From: Panicum virgatum
Taxonomy: Eukaryota > Streptophyta > Magnoliopsida > Poales > Poaceae
Direction: 5' to 3'
DNA length: 64,000 bases
Assembly (NCBI RefSeq): GCF_016808335.1
Contig: NC_053146.1
Coordinates: forward strand, 8,935,015-8,999,014
In this document: piece by piece, positions 1 through 10,057 of the stretch
Numbering within the stretch: the stretch's first letter is position 1
How the letters are laid out: every line of letters begins with the position of its first letter
The notes under the pieces: model-generated
Told to the model about the DNA's origin: nothing
The model's input: only the letters and a program-made list of their open reading frames with translations
Databases searched by the model: none
Translations under genes and position numbers: made by a program

Positions 1-249
1 TACTCCCTGTGTTCCCGTATAGATGTCACTTTGGTATACACATTCAAACCTTTAAACTTTGAATACTATTACTATTGTAAATTAAAGTTTACAAAGCGAA
101 ATGATACTGGTTGAAGTATCATCCATTTTCCATATGATTTATACTTCGTATATTTGCTTATCTATTATTTGAGAAGTCAATGATTAAATTCTTATGTCAA
201 ATTCTGTAAAAATGTTGAGGACGCCATCTATTCAGGAACAAAGGGAGTA
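1..249. mobile_element. Stowaway-like MITE
   Basis: A short non-coding element bounded by inverted repeats. The left end reads TACTCCCTGTGTTCC, and the reverse complement of the right end reads TACTCCCTTTGTTCC, one mismatch apart. Both ends carry TA, the target duplication expected of Tc1/mariner-type MITEs. The interior is AT-rich with no reading frame. It may begin exactly at the window edge, so the outer TA copy is partly a matter of where the window was cut. Confidence 0.75.
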
Positions 250-386
250 ATTTTACAACAGTAAACAATGTCCAACATATTTTTGCAGCAATACATTCCT
301 TTATACCTCAAAAAATGCATTCTAACCAAGTTATGATTTATGAGGGTATGATAATATAAAATAAGAAAGAAGTTCGAACGATTAAA

Positions 387-622
387 TTACTTCTCCTTAA
401 TATCCAACTGATTGATTAATTTCTTATAACGAACTCTATTTTTCTTTGCCAAATAAGCCAGCAAATGTTGGCGTTTTCCAAAAGACTTCGCAGACCTCTT
501 TCCGATGAAAAATATTTTTTGTGTAGTTCCAAATGTGAAGCAAGTCTCCGCATGTTATTGGTGAAACTGAATACTTGAAATTCAATAGAACCCTTGTTTT
601 CTTGTTTTTCTTCTTTAACCAT
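387..622 (-). pseudogene. rps15: Plastid rps15 fragment in nuclear DNA (NUPT), frameshifted
   Basis: Read on the minus strand, this encodes most of chloroplast ribosomal protein S15, including the core around [12 protein letters not shown] and SSERGL and a C-terminus near [10 protein letters not shown]. The first dozen or so residues of the grass protein are missing. A single-base loss in a G run at about 478-480 shifts the frame, so neither frame alone gives the full protein. rps15 is normally plastid-encoded, and the surrounding DNA is nuclear (dehydrogenase exons, MITE), so this is a transferred plastid fragment. It lies downstream of the third dehydrogenase exon, most likely in that gene's next intron. 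How far plastid homology continues on either side cannot be judged without alignment. Confidence 0.8.
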
Positions 623-1067
623 AAATCAGTCTCTGCTAGATTTCGTGGCAGCTGCCTAAGTGGAAATAGAAAAGGGGGGATGCACCATATAATTGTTGCA
701 AATTTCAGACCAAAAGTTTCACTTGGAATTTTTTTGTTTGGACAGAACTTGCAGGCCTGAAACTCAAAACTGGTAGCTAAAAACATTATTTCTTTATTAC
801 TCATCTATAGAATACCAAAAATTTTAAACACAGGTTGAATGAAGGACCTAGTGCTGCACAATAATTACTTGCTTGCATCCATCAATCCAGGGCCACCAAG
901 GACTAGTCATGATAACTTGAGAAGTGTACACATTGTAATGTTTACGACAATAAAATTGGCGCTACTAGTTCTTAATGTTCATCGAAGAGAAGCTTCGGAA
1001 AACTAAAACAAAAGAAGAGTACTTCCAAGATGCATATGGTCAAAACTACTAGCAATACAACACATAC

Positions 1068-1806
1068 TTGCTTGCGCAGAAGACCCAGAGTAAGATAGAT
1101 TGCCATTTCTGCACAAGAGACTGCGTTTCCTGTTGTACTTCCAGGTATCCGTGCAACTTTGATGTTGTGTTCAGTAGCAGCATTTACATCAACACCTGAA
1201 GAAAAGTGTGAATTTAATATAAGATTGGCTAGTAAAGTTGATAGATTGAAAAGACCAGATATCACCAGAGTTCTAATCACCTTCTAACCCAACACCATAC
1301 TGCATTATAATCTTCATCTGAGTTGCCTTGGCAATGATATCTGAATCTATACGCTGATTTTTTACTACACATAAATTATAGTTTTGAATAACATCAGGTA
1401 CTTGATCAAGACCTACTTCATCGACCTGCAAAATGCATGGACATAGTCATATTTGACTCTCAGAAAAAGGCATGCTCATTTCTCAATACCATGAAGAACC
1501 CACTGTCAAACTACTGCATTAGAATATAAGGATTCAAATTTTTTTTCATGTTATCAAAATGGAGGAAATAGACAATGAAAAGCACAGACATGGCACACCT
1601 TATTCCCAATAAACATGAACACAAGGAACCAGTGACTGTACCGTCTACCATGTACAATGTGCAACTAACCTGAATGAAGGGATAGTCGTGGAGATACTCT
1701 CTGGTGTAATTAGTAGCAGCAGGCCAATATGGGCCACAAAACAGCACCCGTGTGACAGCGCCAAGGCCATTGCTCACACTTGAGTCACCCATGTTCGAAT
1801 AATGGC
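1068..1806 (-). CDS. D-isomer-specific 2-hydroxyacid dehydrogenase (PGDH-like), 5' part only
   Basis: Three coding exons join in frame on the minus strand. Exon 1 has its ATG at 1792 and runs to a donor after 1670 (41 codons); its acceptor at 1807-1809 shows that a 5' UTR intron precedes it. Exon 2 is 1425-1281 (145 nt) and exon 3 is 1195-1068 (128 nt), all with GT-AG boundaries. The peptide includes VTRVLFCGPYWPA and the conserved stretch IPGSTTGNAVSCAEMAIYLT, which match the N-terminal catalytic part of plant NAD-dependent 2-hydroxyacid dehydrogenases annotated as phosphoglycerate-dehydrogenase-like. The Rossmann NAD-binding motif and catalytic Arg/Glu/His would be encoded by later exons, which I do not find in 1-1067. 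They may lie left of the window, or the gene may be truncated. The next intron would hold the rps15 fragment and the MITE. Confidence 0.8.
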
Positions 1807-2660
1807 CTGTAATGATGAGGAAAGCAATCAGAACAAACAATATTGTGTGAAACCATAGACACCATTTACCTCAAAGAGACTGAAAATCATCATGAAGACC
1901 TCACAAAAATCCATCCATCTATTGGGCTTCCACAAAGAAGCGATTGTTTTGCATCAAGTTGCTAGAATTGCAAATGATGCATGATTCTATAAAGACAATT
2001 GAACTGATGTGTTTTATTAGAGATAAAATTCCAGAAAGCAGTAACTCATATTGGACCACCTGCTGCCAGGTACACAGAAATCTCATCCAGAACAGATTTT
2101 GTCTAGCAAATACAGTAAAACTGGACAGGATTAAGAAAAGAGAAGAAAGGGAGGAACTTAAGACTAGTGCTGGTAGAAAAAGAAAGTTAAAACAAACGGG
2201 AGGGAAAAAACAGAGAGATGAAAACGTAGTTAACTGAAGAAAGGCACATGCTTCACGATGCGCATAGTTTTAATGACTTTACTAGCTGTATAATGCTACA
2301 AGCACAAGAACACAAACTGATCTGAACTGAACCTACTCATTCCCTTACTAGCAGCACAACGGCAGCACCATGCATCATGTACTCTGCAAACCGTGATATG
2401 CAGACTCAGGCAAACTGTTTATTTACTCATTGGTTCTCTTCGGTCTTCGCGAGGACGCTTATACTAGTCACAGGCATTCCAGCCGATTTCTTGTCCACAA
2501 CTCAGGGCCATCCGATTCCATCCACGATACGGGCGAGGTACCTCCCAAAAGCCCAGCCCGAAAGCGAGTAACTAGCAGCCGGGGGGGGGGGGGGGGGGGG
2601 GGGGTCCAAGAAAGTGGTGGTGTAAGTGTGTAAGTTGGGGGGTCGGAAGCGGAGCCGTAC
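1807..2660 (-). other. Probable 5' UTR intron of the dehydrogenase gene
   Basis: The coding exon begins after an acceptor at 1807-1809 (ACAG). A GCGAG|GTACGG donor on the minus strand at 2661/2660 is the best upstream partner, giving an 854-nt leader intron. The segment is AT-rich and has no convincing exon. It contains the G24 homopolymer. The donor choice is inference; transcript data would decide it. Confidence 0.45.
2581..2604. repeat. Poly-G tract, G24
   Basis: Twenty-four consecutive G on the plus strand, which is C24 in the sense of the dehydrogenase transcript. It lies inside the proposed leader intron, close to the GC-rich promoter end. Such tracts are length-unstable and can form G-quadruplexes, and the exact count may be a sequencing artefact. 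Confidence 0.9.
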
Positions 2661-2950
2661 CTCGCTGCGAGGAGGAAGGCGAACACAGCCGGCGGCGGCG
2701 CGCTGGGGCGGGAGAAGGGAGGACTGGAGGCGGAGCGGCGTGCGAGTCTGGCTGCTGCTAATCTCCTCGGCTCCGGCCGTATAGGAAGGGGAGAAGAGCA
2801 GGTTCCGCGCTGGTGAGGGGCTTGGTTGGTGGACAGTGACGTGGCTTGGTTGGCAGATTCCTCGAGAGAGGAATCTTGAAGCTTTTGCGTAGGATCTCGA
2901 GGACATCGACCCCGCCCAGCGTTGTTGATGTTCTCCATCATCTCCCATGT
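2661..2950 (-). promoter_or_regulatory. GC-rich promoter/5' UTR exon of the dehydrogenase gene
   Basis: A GC- and CpG-rich island in otherwise AT-rich sequence, directly upstream (minus strand) of the proposed leader intron. This is typical of the first non-coding exon and proximal promoter of grass housekeeping genes. No TATA box stands out. Long frames here on the minus strand are Pro/Ser/Arg-rich, which I attribute to composition and not to coding. Confidence 0.4.
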
Positions 2951-4018
2951 CAGTTCGGCCGAGAATTAATTTGCATTGGCAGCGTGGCGATCTCTCCTTC
3001 GTTAATCCCTAAAAAAAAGACTTCTCCTTTGTTAATGAAGTGATATTTATTTAGTGGAAGATTAAAAAACAGTGTCGTGTCACGGTATGGGTTGTAAAGG
3101 ACTTTAAATTTAACTTATATTATTTAAAAAGTGTTTAGGAGAGCTCGGCTCCATCGAAAAAATATCCAAACAGTTCAACCAGCTGGGTTATGAAAAGGCT
3201 GGACTTTAATCTTATATAATATTTAACTAAAAATATACAAAAATCAATTTGGATGGTAAAGAAACCACTTAGATCATTGCCCATTACACCCCTAGTCACC
3301 TGATATATCAAGCCTCAAGTAGTGCATACAGCATTTTTTTTTTGGGAGTGGATGTTGTGCATGCAGCTAGCACACGCGCGTACGCATGCTTCATTGAAAA
3401 CGTACGTTACTAAAATATCTCATTATCTCTGCCTTACAGTTACAAGGCAAAGAAAATTGCATATCAGATGATGATATATATAGCAAGTGCCGTTCATAAT
3501 GAGCGTATTTATAGATATTGACCGCTAACTATTTTTTTAAGGTGACCGCTAACTAATTATAAAGCTTAAAATTTGATCATGAGGTAGGCCGGCCGGCTTT
3601 GGGTTTTGGTGCTTGGGCGGCGCGATTCTTGTCAAACTGCTGGCCCATTAGTAAGACCCGTTTCGTGGGCTGTATTGGATGGAATTCGTTGGCTGCCTGG
3701 ATGTGTAGCTGATTGCGTCGGGTGCGGTCTAAAAGCAGATTCTGTGGACTGGGTTGGGTTGGGTTGGACTTCAATCATTAACAGGCCCAATTGATATAGA
3801 TGTTAGCTTGGGCCAAGCCCCCACATTGCTCGATGTCGATGCCAACAATACAAAACAAAGTTAGTTCTCCTAGTCTTTGGCCAGCCAGCGCAAATGCGTA
3901 ATCGCAAGAAAAAAAAAGAATTCTTTGGCCAGCAGGCAGCTGCTGATACGGTGATATCGCTCCGGTCATACAGCAAGTCAGAAGGGGGAGAAGAGCAGGC
4001 GCTGGTGGTGTGCGTATA
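2951..4018. other. Intergenic sequence, nothing identified
   Basis: AT-rich intergenic DNA with a short direct repeat of GACCGCTAACTA at about 3519-3556 and no frame with recognisable protein content. A GC-rich patch at 3580-3770 has no gene signature. Confidence 0.5.
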
Positions 4019-4138
4019 CCACTGCTGATAAACCTCAAAATAAGCAATATTCACTGTACCGACAGCACCTCCTCGAGTAAAGGCTTTCACCGCAAATTGA
4101 CCAAAATAAGGAGCAATGGATTTTACATGTAAAGAATC
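4019..4138 (-). other. Unidentified coding-like fragment at the Tat insertion site
   Basis: On the minus strand this reads an open, gene-like peptide (parts: [30 protein letters not shown]) that runs up to a good donor (GTATAC) near 4020. It begins exactly at the outer edge of the Tat 3' LTR. The flank beyond the other LTR (60223-60530) also has minus-strand gene-like frames. I infer that the Tat element inserted into an older, now broken gene or gene fragment. I do not recognise the family. Confidence 0.25.
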
Positions 4139-4637
4139 TGTTGACGCAAGATTAGTCAACACACAAGCGCTAGAACGCGCAGGATCGCAACGATTGCAAC
4201 CAGACGAAGTCTCCCGGCGACCGGTCAGACCGGTCGCGCCAACTGGTCAGACCGGTTGGGCGCAGAGAGCTTCGCGAAGACCTAGAACCTCAAGCTCGGG
4301 AGGGACCCCGTCGGAGCTCGAAGATCTAGGATTGTCTTGAGGTCGGTAGGCCACCCAAGATACCTTTAAATGCCGTCGAGACGAGCAAAGAACAGTATGA
4401 GGTTGGAAAAACTAGGGTTTGGAGAAAATAGAAAAATAGTAGATTGATTGATTCGATTGGGTAGAAGGACCTCAATCGGCCGTGGCTTTTTATATTTATA
4501 GGCCGGGGAAGATGTATCCCTTCCAAATTGAGTTACAAACGGATTTCATAATTCAAACCCTAACTCTACTCGGACTGCACAGGACCAGACCGGTTTGACC
4601 GGTCGGCCTTCGGTAATGCCAAATTTGGCTGCCAACA
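4139..4637 (-). repeat. 3' LTR of the Tat-lineage Gypsy element
   Basis: 499 bp, homologous along its whole length to 59703-60222, with TG...CA ends in minus orientation (TGTTGGCAGCC to GCGTCAACA). It holds a minus-strand TATA box (TATAAATATA near 4490-4503) and copies of the GACCGGTCAGACCGGTC motif at 4218-4257 and 4583-4610. By eye it differs from the partner LTR at roughly 5% of sites plus several indels, making this the oldest pair in the window. The outer flank GAATC (4134-4138) nearly matches GGATC beyond the partner LTR. Confidence 0.88.
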
Positions 4638-4652
4638 TATGCCCCCCTGCTT
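4638..4652 (-). promoter_or_regulatory. Polypurine tract of the Tat element
   Basis: On the minus strand AAGCAGGGGGGCATA abuts the 3' LTR. It is the plus-strand primer site expected at this position and fixes the orientation as minus. Confidence 0.7.
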
Positions 4653-4766
4653 TTTAGTGAGCTTTGCAAACTAAAAAACAAGTACCAGTACACAAATTCA
4701 TACAGAATATACAAGGCTAAAAAAACAATGCTAAGAGTGATACTCTATACCGGCCGTCTTCGCTCT

Positions 4767-5386
4767 TCAAGTGTCTTGCCACACGCTGAAATAGTATTTC
4801 TTCAAGTATCTTCCATTAAGAGTCCTTGGAAGACGCTCTCCTTGCATCGTCTCCACCATATAAGAATTCCCAAAGATAACCTTGATGATCATGTACGGTT
4901 CTTCCCAACTTGGCGACCACTTGCCGAACTTATTGCTCTTTGTCCTAAGAGGTAATATCGTCTTCCAAACCAGCTCTCCAACTTGAAAAGATTTTGCTCT
5001 TACCTTCTTGTTGTAAGCTCTAGCACCCGAAGCTTATTCTTCTCAATTTCCTTCAAAACTTGCATCCGCTTGTCGCTTACTTCATCAATATTGTCCATCA
5101 TCAAGTCATAGTAATCAACAGTAGAAAGGTCATTTTGTTTAGTCAATCTATAAGCGTCCAGATTCACCTCAACGGGCAAAACGGCCTCTTGACCATAAAC
5201 AAGCTCAAAATGAGTAATTTTAGCAGTACCATGTCTAGATATACGATGAGCCCACAATGCCTCAGATAGAACCTCATGCCACCTCCTGGGATTCTCTTCT
5301 ATCTTCTTCTTGATGAGCTTTATCAAGATCTTGTTACTAGACTCGGCCTGACCATTGGCACAAATCTGCAACACCACCACCTCCAT
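4767..5386 (-). pseudogene. Tat element integrase, 3' end
   Basis: C-terminal part of a Ty3/Gypsy integrase on the minus strand. It starts inside the core at ANGQAESSNK, which contains the catalytic Glu region. It continues through the VYGQEAVLPVEV region and ends with a C-terminal domain and stop at 4767-4769. A frameshift near 5000 breaks it. It joins unrelated GC-rich DNA at 5386/5387. The matching upstream part of the same domain ends at 52768, but roughly 60-70 residues between the two breakpoints are absent from both, so a deletion accompanied or followed the nested insertions. Confidence 0.75.
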
Positions 5387-5779
5387 AGAGTCCTAGTGAA
5401 GCTCCCAAGCCTAGCCCTTCCCTCCCTACCTCGCTGACGCGCCGCTGTCACGGCACAGCGCCGCCGCGACCCGCCTGCTCCCGTCGAGCCGCCGCTACAG
5501 CCCACCCCAACCCCAACCAAGGCAACCCCGAGGTAGCCTTTGAGCTCCTCTTGCCTTTCCCCAATAGGGCCCCCACCTCCGGCGAGGGAGCTCGCCGGAA
5601 TCCGGCCGCCCCCTCCCCTGTTCTCCCTGTTCCCCAGCCAAGGGCCTGGTTGCAAGAATCAAATTATTCCAGGGGCCTTTCTGTAAGATTTAAAGTTCTT
5701 TTCTTTTTGAACTTTGAAAATTCATAGAAAATGGTAGAAAAATCAGAAAAATTTGAAATAAATTTTGTTTGGTTCCTTG
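5387..5779. other. Old repeat fragment between Tat integrase and the next LTR
   Basis: A GC-rich half (5387-5650) and an AT-rich half ending in TTTGTTTGGTTCCTTG. The AT-rich half resembles sequence seen in grass Gypsy LTR or leader regions. No credible protein; long frames are Gly/Arg/Pro-rich compositional artefacts. Probably a remnant of another LTR element, but no boundaries can be fixed. Confidence 0.3.
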
Positions 5780-7215
5780 TGTCGGTGTTTACCGCCAAGC
5801 CTGCTCAGGGATATCCATAGCAGTATGATTTGTAGGTAGGGATCGACTGCTCTAGAACTCGATGGTACAAGGAACACAAAGATTTAGATAGGTTCGGGCC
5901 GCAAGTTTGCGTAATACCCTACGTCCTATGTGGTTTGTATTACCTTAGATGTTAAGGATTATTTGGAGGGGGTACCTGCCCGCTCTTATATATCCGGAGG
6001 GATAGGGTTACATGGAAAGTCCTAGCCGAGTACAGTTGGAGTCCTACTACAACACAATCGGGTAGTTTCCTTTGTACTGCAGCTAGTTCGATGCCTATTC
6101 GGGTAGTTACAAAAGAGGTAAGATATATCCATGAGCTATCCCTTACTCTAGAATATTCTATGTCTATAAGCAGTCCCGCTGTCCCGGCTTTGACAAGCCC
6201 CCGAGCTCTTCGTAGCCGAGTCCTGCAGGCATCGAGTACTTGGCTGGGCGTCTTCGAGTACTTCAAGTAGTCAAAACATCCTTCTGGTTGCTTCTGGTCC
6301 TTCCTTCAAATACGTCGAGTAGTCCTTCAAGTACTTCCATTTTCTTTGAGGCTGTGAGGTGCTCAAGCCCTGAAATCTTGATCATATATGGTGCGCGAAG
6401 TACTCGCGCTCCATATGGAGTAGCCCCCGAGCCTTAGGTTGAATCACAAAATCAGGCTGAGGGTCACTTCAGTCTATTTTCCAAAAAAAATGAAAAATAA
6501 ATCTCTGATGCCTATATCTAGCAGCCCCCGAGCCTTAAATCAAAATCCCTTTTGCTGCGAGTAGCCCCCGAGCATAGATTTGGAATTAAGGGTTTAAGTC
6601 GTGGAATTAGATTTTATCCTTCAGATTATTTGCAGGATTCATCAGATCCGGAATCCGAAAAGACCCCTTTTTCGGGTAAAATCCCAGAAAAATGATACAA
6701 TTGGATCCGCCACACTGATTGTACCCGAAATAATTTCAGGAATAAAACCCGGGATGTATGGCTCTTTATTCAGTGCTCACATTATACGTTATTGTTTGGA
6801 GAATCTGCATTATTGTAGCGTTAACTGCGTCCGTGAATTCTGTCATGAATGCGTCCGTGAAACGTGCACTGTTAATTCACGGGGTCTCTTAGTAAGCCCC
6901 TTTGTGGCTATAAAAGGCAGGGGAGAGGTCCTTAGCAGAAGCACCAAAGTGTAGCGACCATGACTTTTCTTTGGTGTTCTTGCTCTCGCCCTCCTGAGAT
7001 TTGTGTAGTTCTTCCCAGCAAAAGATGCTAGAAGAGAACTTGCGAGTGACAAGAGAAGTCCCTGCAATCTCATCCTACCACTCCCATGCTCTCATTGGAT
7101 CCATTTTGGACATCATGTCCTTGCATCTTCCAATGAGGCAGGTTCTTTATGGATTGATTGAGTCTAGTTGTGTCATACTCTTAGAGTTCCCAGGTTGAGA
7201 GTGCCCAAGAACTGA
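5780..7215 (+). repeat. LTR (plus orientation) of a Gypsy-type element, end tentative
   Basis: Begins TGTCGGTGTTTACCGCC, a common start of grass Gypsy LTRs. It contains TATA-like sites at about 5985 and, more convincingly, GGCTATAAAAGG at about 6906-6917. The right edge is uncertain; a CA before GC-rich leader sequence near 7212 is my best guess. No partner LTR was found in the window. Repeated TCGAGTACT/CGAGTAGT words begin here and continue into the internal region. Confidence 0.5.
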
Positions 7216-7872
7216 CATCTCTGGCGGGGAAGCTTAATCCTGCCACAACGTATTCTGGGAGAAGGAGAAGTTTCTCCAGAAGATGCTACAAGAATACTTG
7301 CGAGGTGATTACTGTAATCTGCCTTCATACTCTTGAAACTTTTCTCGCAGGATACATGTATCATTATTCCCTTGATGGGAATAACAAGTTTGTACTTTGT
7401 CACGGCCTCGGGCCGATCTAGCTACAGCAGGCTTCTCAGGAAGCCAAGAAGTGTGCGTGCAAACCCGAGTCGTTTTGTAAAGTTATGTAAAAAGTACTCG
7501 AGTTGTAATGTCGAGTAGTTGTACTATGTCGAGTACTTATCCTTGTTTTGGATGTAATCCTAGTTAAGGAAAAGGATGTCGAGTAGTCGACTAGGGATGT
7601 GAATGTTTTCTTTTCCAAAATGTAATCTCAGAAAAAGGAATGTCTCTTTTAAATCCCATTATTTCCGTGATTTGCAACGGATTGTTGGCCTGTTGGGTGT
7701 TTTTATCATGTTGCCACCGCCATTATAAAATGAAGCAGTAACTTAGGTTTTACCCCACCGGCCGCCACTTGTTTTTACTGCTTCAGATATGTCTTTTCAT
7801 TCTCGAGCTCCCAGATCCAAAGTTCTTGCTTCATTTTGCTCCCCACTTTCGCACTAGGGTTTCCGCCAGTGT

Positions 7873-10030
7873 ATGCGCGTGAAGCGATCCGTCGATTTCC
7901 GGATGGCCCCCAAGAAAGCGACCAAGGGGAAGTGTGTGGCTGCAGAGCCAACCCGTGATGAGGGTTGGAGCACAAGTAAGTGTTCTCAATCTGACTTAGA
8001 TTCTCTGGTGTCGCAGGGTCTTTTAGTTCCCAAATGTGTTATCCAATGGCGACCTGCCTTGGGTTCAAATCATCCGTATGAAAATACGGGGGAAATCGTT
8101 GCTTTCACCTCATACTTGGAACGAGGATTGGGGTTTTCTTGCTCTTCTTTCTTTTCTGGACTCCTGTGCTACTATAGGATCCAGTTGCATCATCTGACCC
8201 CAAATTCCTTTGTCCATATTTCCATCTTCGTGCATTTATGCAAAACTTTTCTGGGCATCGAGCCCCATTTTGAGCTCTTTCGCTTTCTTTTTCATTTGAA
8301 ACCGCAGCCCAATAGATTCATCTTAGATGTAGTAGGGGGCGCTGGTCTCCAACTTAGGCAAAGGAAGGATAGAGTGTATATCCCTTATGACCTTAGTAAT
8401 AAAGTAATCGAATGGAAACCCAAGTGGTTCTATGTCGAGAACCAGTCGAGAAGTTTTCCATCCATTACTCCCGGCTCTCCAATCCAATGGCCCGAGTGGA
8501 ATAAAAAACCAGCCGACGAGAGTCAGATCTCTAAACTACTCGCGAGGATTGCCATTTTAAGGCAAAGTTTGTTGACTGGGGAAACAGTCATGTTTGACTG
8601 GATGAAGCGAAGAATCCGGCCATTGCAGGCTCGGGTATCGCTTGGATTCTAGTATCAGGGAACAACTAATCCGTCAAGATACTCGAAGGAAGAGATCTCG
8701 GATGATGTAGTTTTTAGTCGAATGCAACGACTTCTGAAGAATGTAAATAATATCCCAGTTGTTCCTGGTACATTTTCTGCTGCGAATCCACCGAAGTAGG
8801 TACTTGATAAGAGTAGTCGATTCATAGAAATCGAGTACTTTACCATAGTATAAAACTGATAGGATTTGCTTTCTGTAGGAGAACGTGGATCGCTTTAAGA
8901 GTAGTCCTTCGCTACCAGGCATTTGTTTGCCCTTTTATTATTCTAATTTCCTTGATCTGTTAATCAAATCTTGGTATGCTCATATGAGATTTCATATAAA
9001 CAATACTGGTATCCAGATTTGGTTGTGCAGATGAGGCAACATCTGGGGAAAGGAGTGATGGGGAGCACAGCCCCACTCCAAGTGCTGATGCCCAGACTGA
9101 GCGCCCAAGGAGTACTCGGTCAGTGGCGAGGAAGCGTAACAGCTCCTCCCATACTACTAGCAACAGGTAAATAGCTAGTTATTTTGCAATCGAGTACTTT
9201 CTAGTTGTCGATTTGCAAGTTTTGATTTGTGTTTTTGCTTTTCCCAGTCCGGCGGATAAGATTTCATGGACTTCACCATCTGGGGATGATACTGTGGTGG
9301 GACAAACTGTCCCCTCCACCATAGTGGACCCATCAAGTGGGATTGGGGCTACTCATTCATCGAGTAGTTCCGATATAAATAAAACCGTCGATGCGGGTAA
9401 GCTGGCCATGATTGCAAAGCCTGCCCGCAAATTTGGCATCAAGGAGTTTGCCCTAATAAGAGCTCCTGCGTAAGTTCTTTTAGAACTTGTATGTGTAGGA
9501 TCTGTTTTGAATCTAGTAGTTTTGTAACTACTTTGTTTTTGCAGAGATGCGGTCCTGGGAGAGGACGTGGGAGCTGAAAGTCACTCAGCTTCTCAGCCAG
9601 GGCTGGATAAGCCCCCGAGTACTCCTGAGATGAGTGCTCGCGATGCGGAGGCGATGGCCAGCGCTATGATTATGGATTCTCCATTGCCGAACTTGGAGAG
9701 GGCCAATGAGGAAATCCCAGAAGATGGCGGAAGCGGCAGGCTTCCAGGAGAAGGAGAAGGCAAGAAGCTTCCTGAGGGAGGCGATGATAAACAACCTGCG
9801 GAGACCCCTGCAGGTAAGCTTGTAGTGCCTTGTAGAAATGTATCCTTTTGTTTGCTCTTAATGTAATTAAGTAGCATGTTTTTCCTTTAGATTCCCAAGT
9901 CACGGGGGATATTATAGGAAGGATTGAAGAAGTGCCCAAGAAGGCTGTTGTTGTGGCAAGTACTTCCCAAGTCATATCGGAAAGTGACTTGTCGTGAGAG
10001 AAGGTGGAGCATGCTTTTAAGCTGCTAGAG
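7873..10030 (+). pseudogene. Gag-like 'putative gypsy-type transposon' (Transposase_28-like) gene, interrupted
   Basis: The main exon (7873 or, more likely, ATG 7903, to about 8800) encodes the domain grass annotations call putative gypsy-type transposon: a VSQGLLVPK start, central HHLTPNSFVHISIFVHLCKTFLGIEPHFELF, and a tail with LLARIAILRQ and MKRRIRPLQ. An in-frame TAG at 8650-8652 interrupts it, after which homologous sequence continues to a donor near 8795. Later exon-like open stretches at about 9245-9475 and 9545-9815 are Ser/Pro/Glu-rich with GT/AG-like edges, so the gene was probably multi-exonic. It fades out near 10030-10080, where minus-strand sequence of another fragment begins. 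The role is inferred to be structural (capsid-like), not catalytic transposition. Confidence 0.6.
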
Positions 10031-10057
10031 GTAAGTAGTCGAATACTTTGAGTACTT

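Noticed and set aside
2468..2948. Two 150-codon minus-strand frames in the GC-rich island
   Set aside because: Pro/Arg/Ser-rich, cross the poly-G tract and match no protein; better explained as promoter or leader composition.
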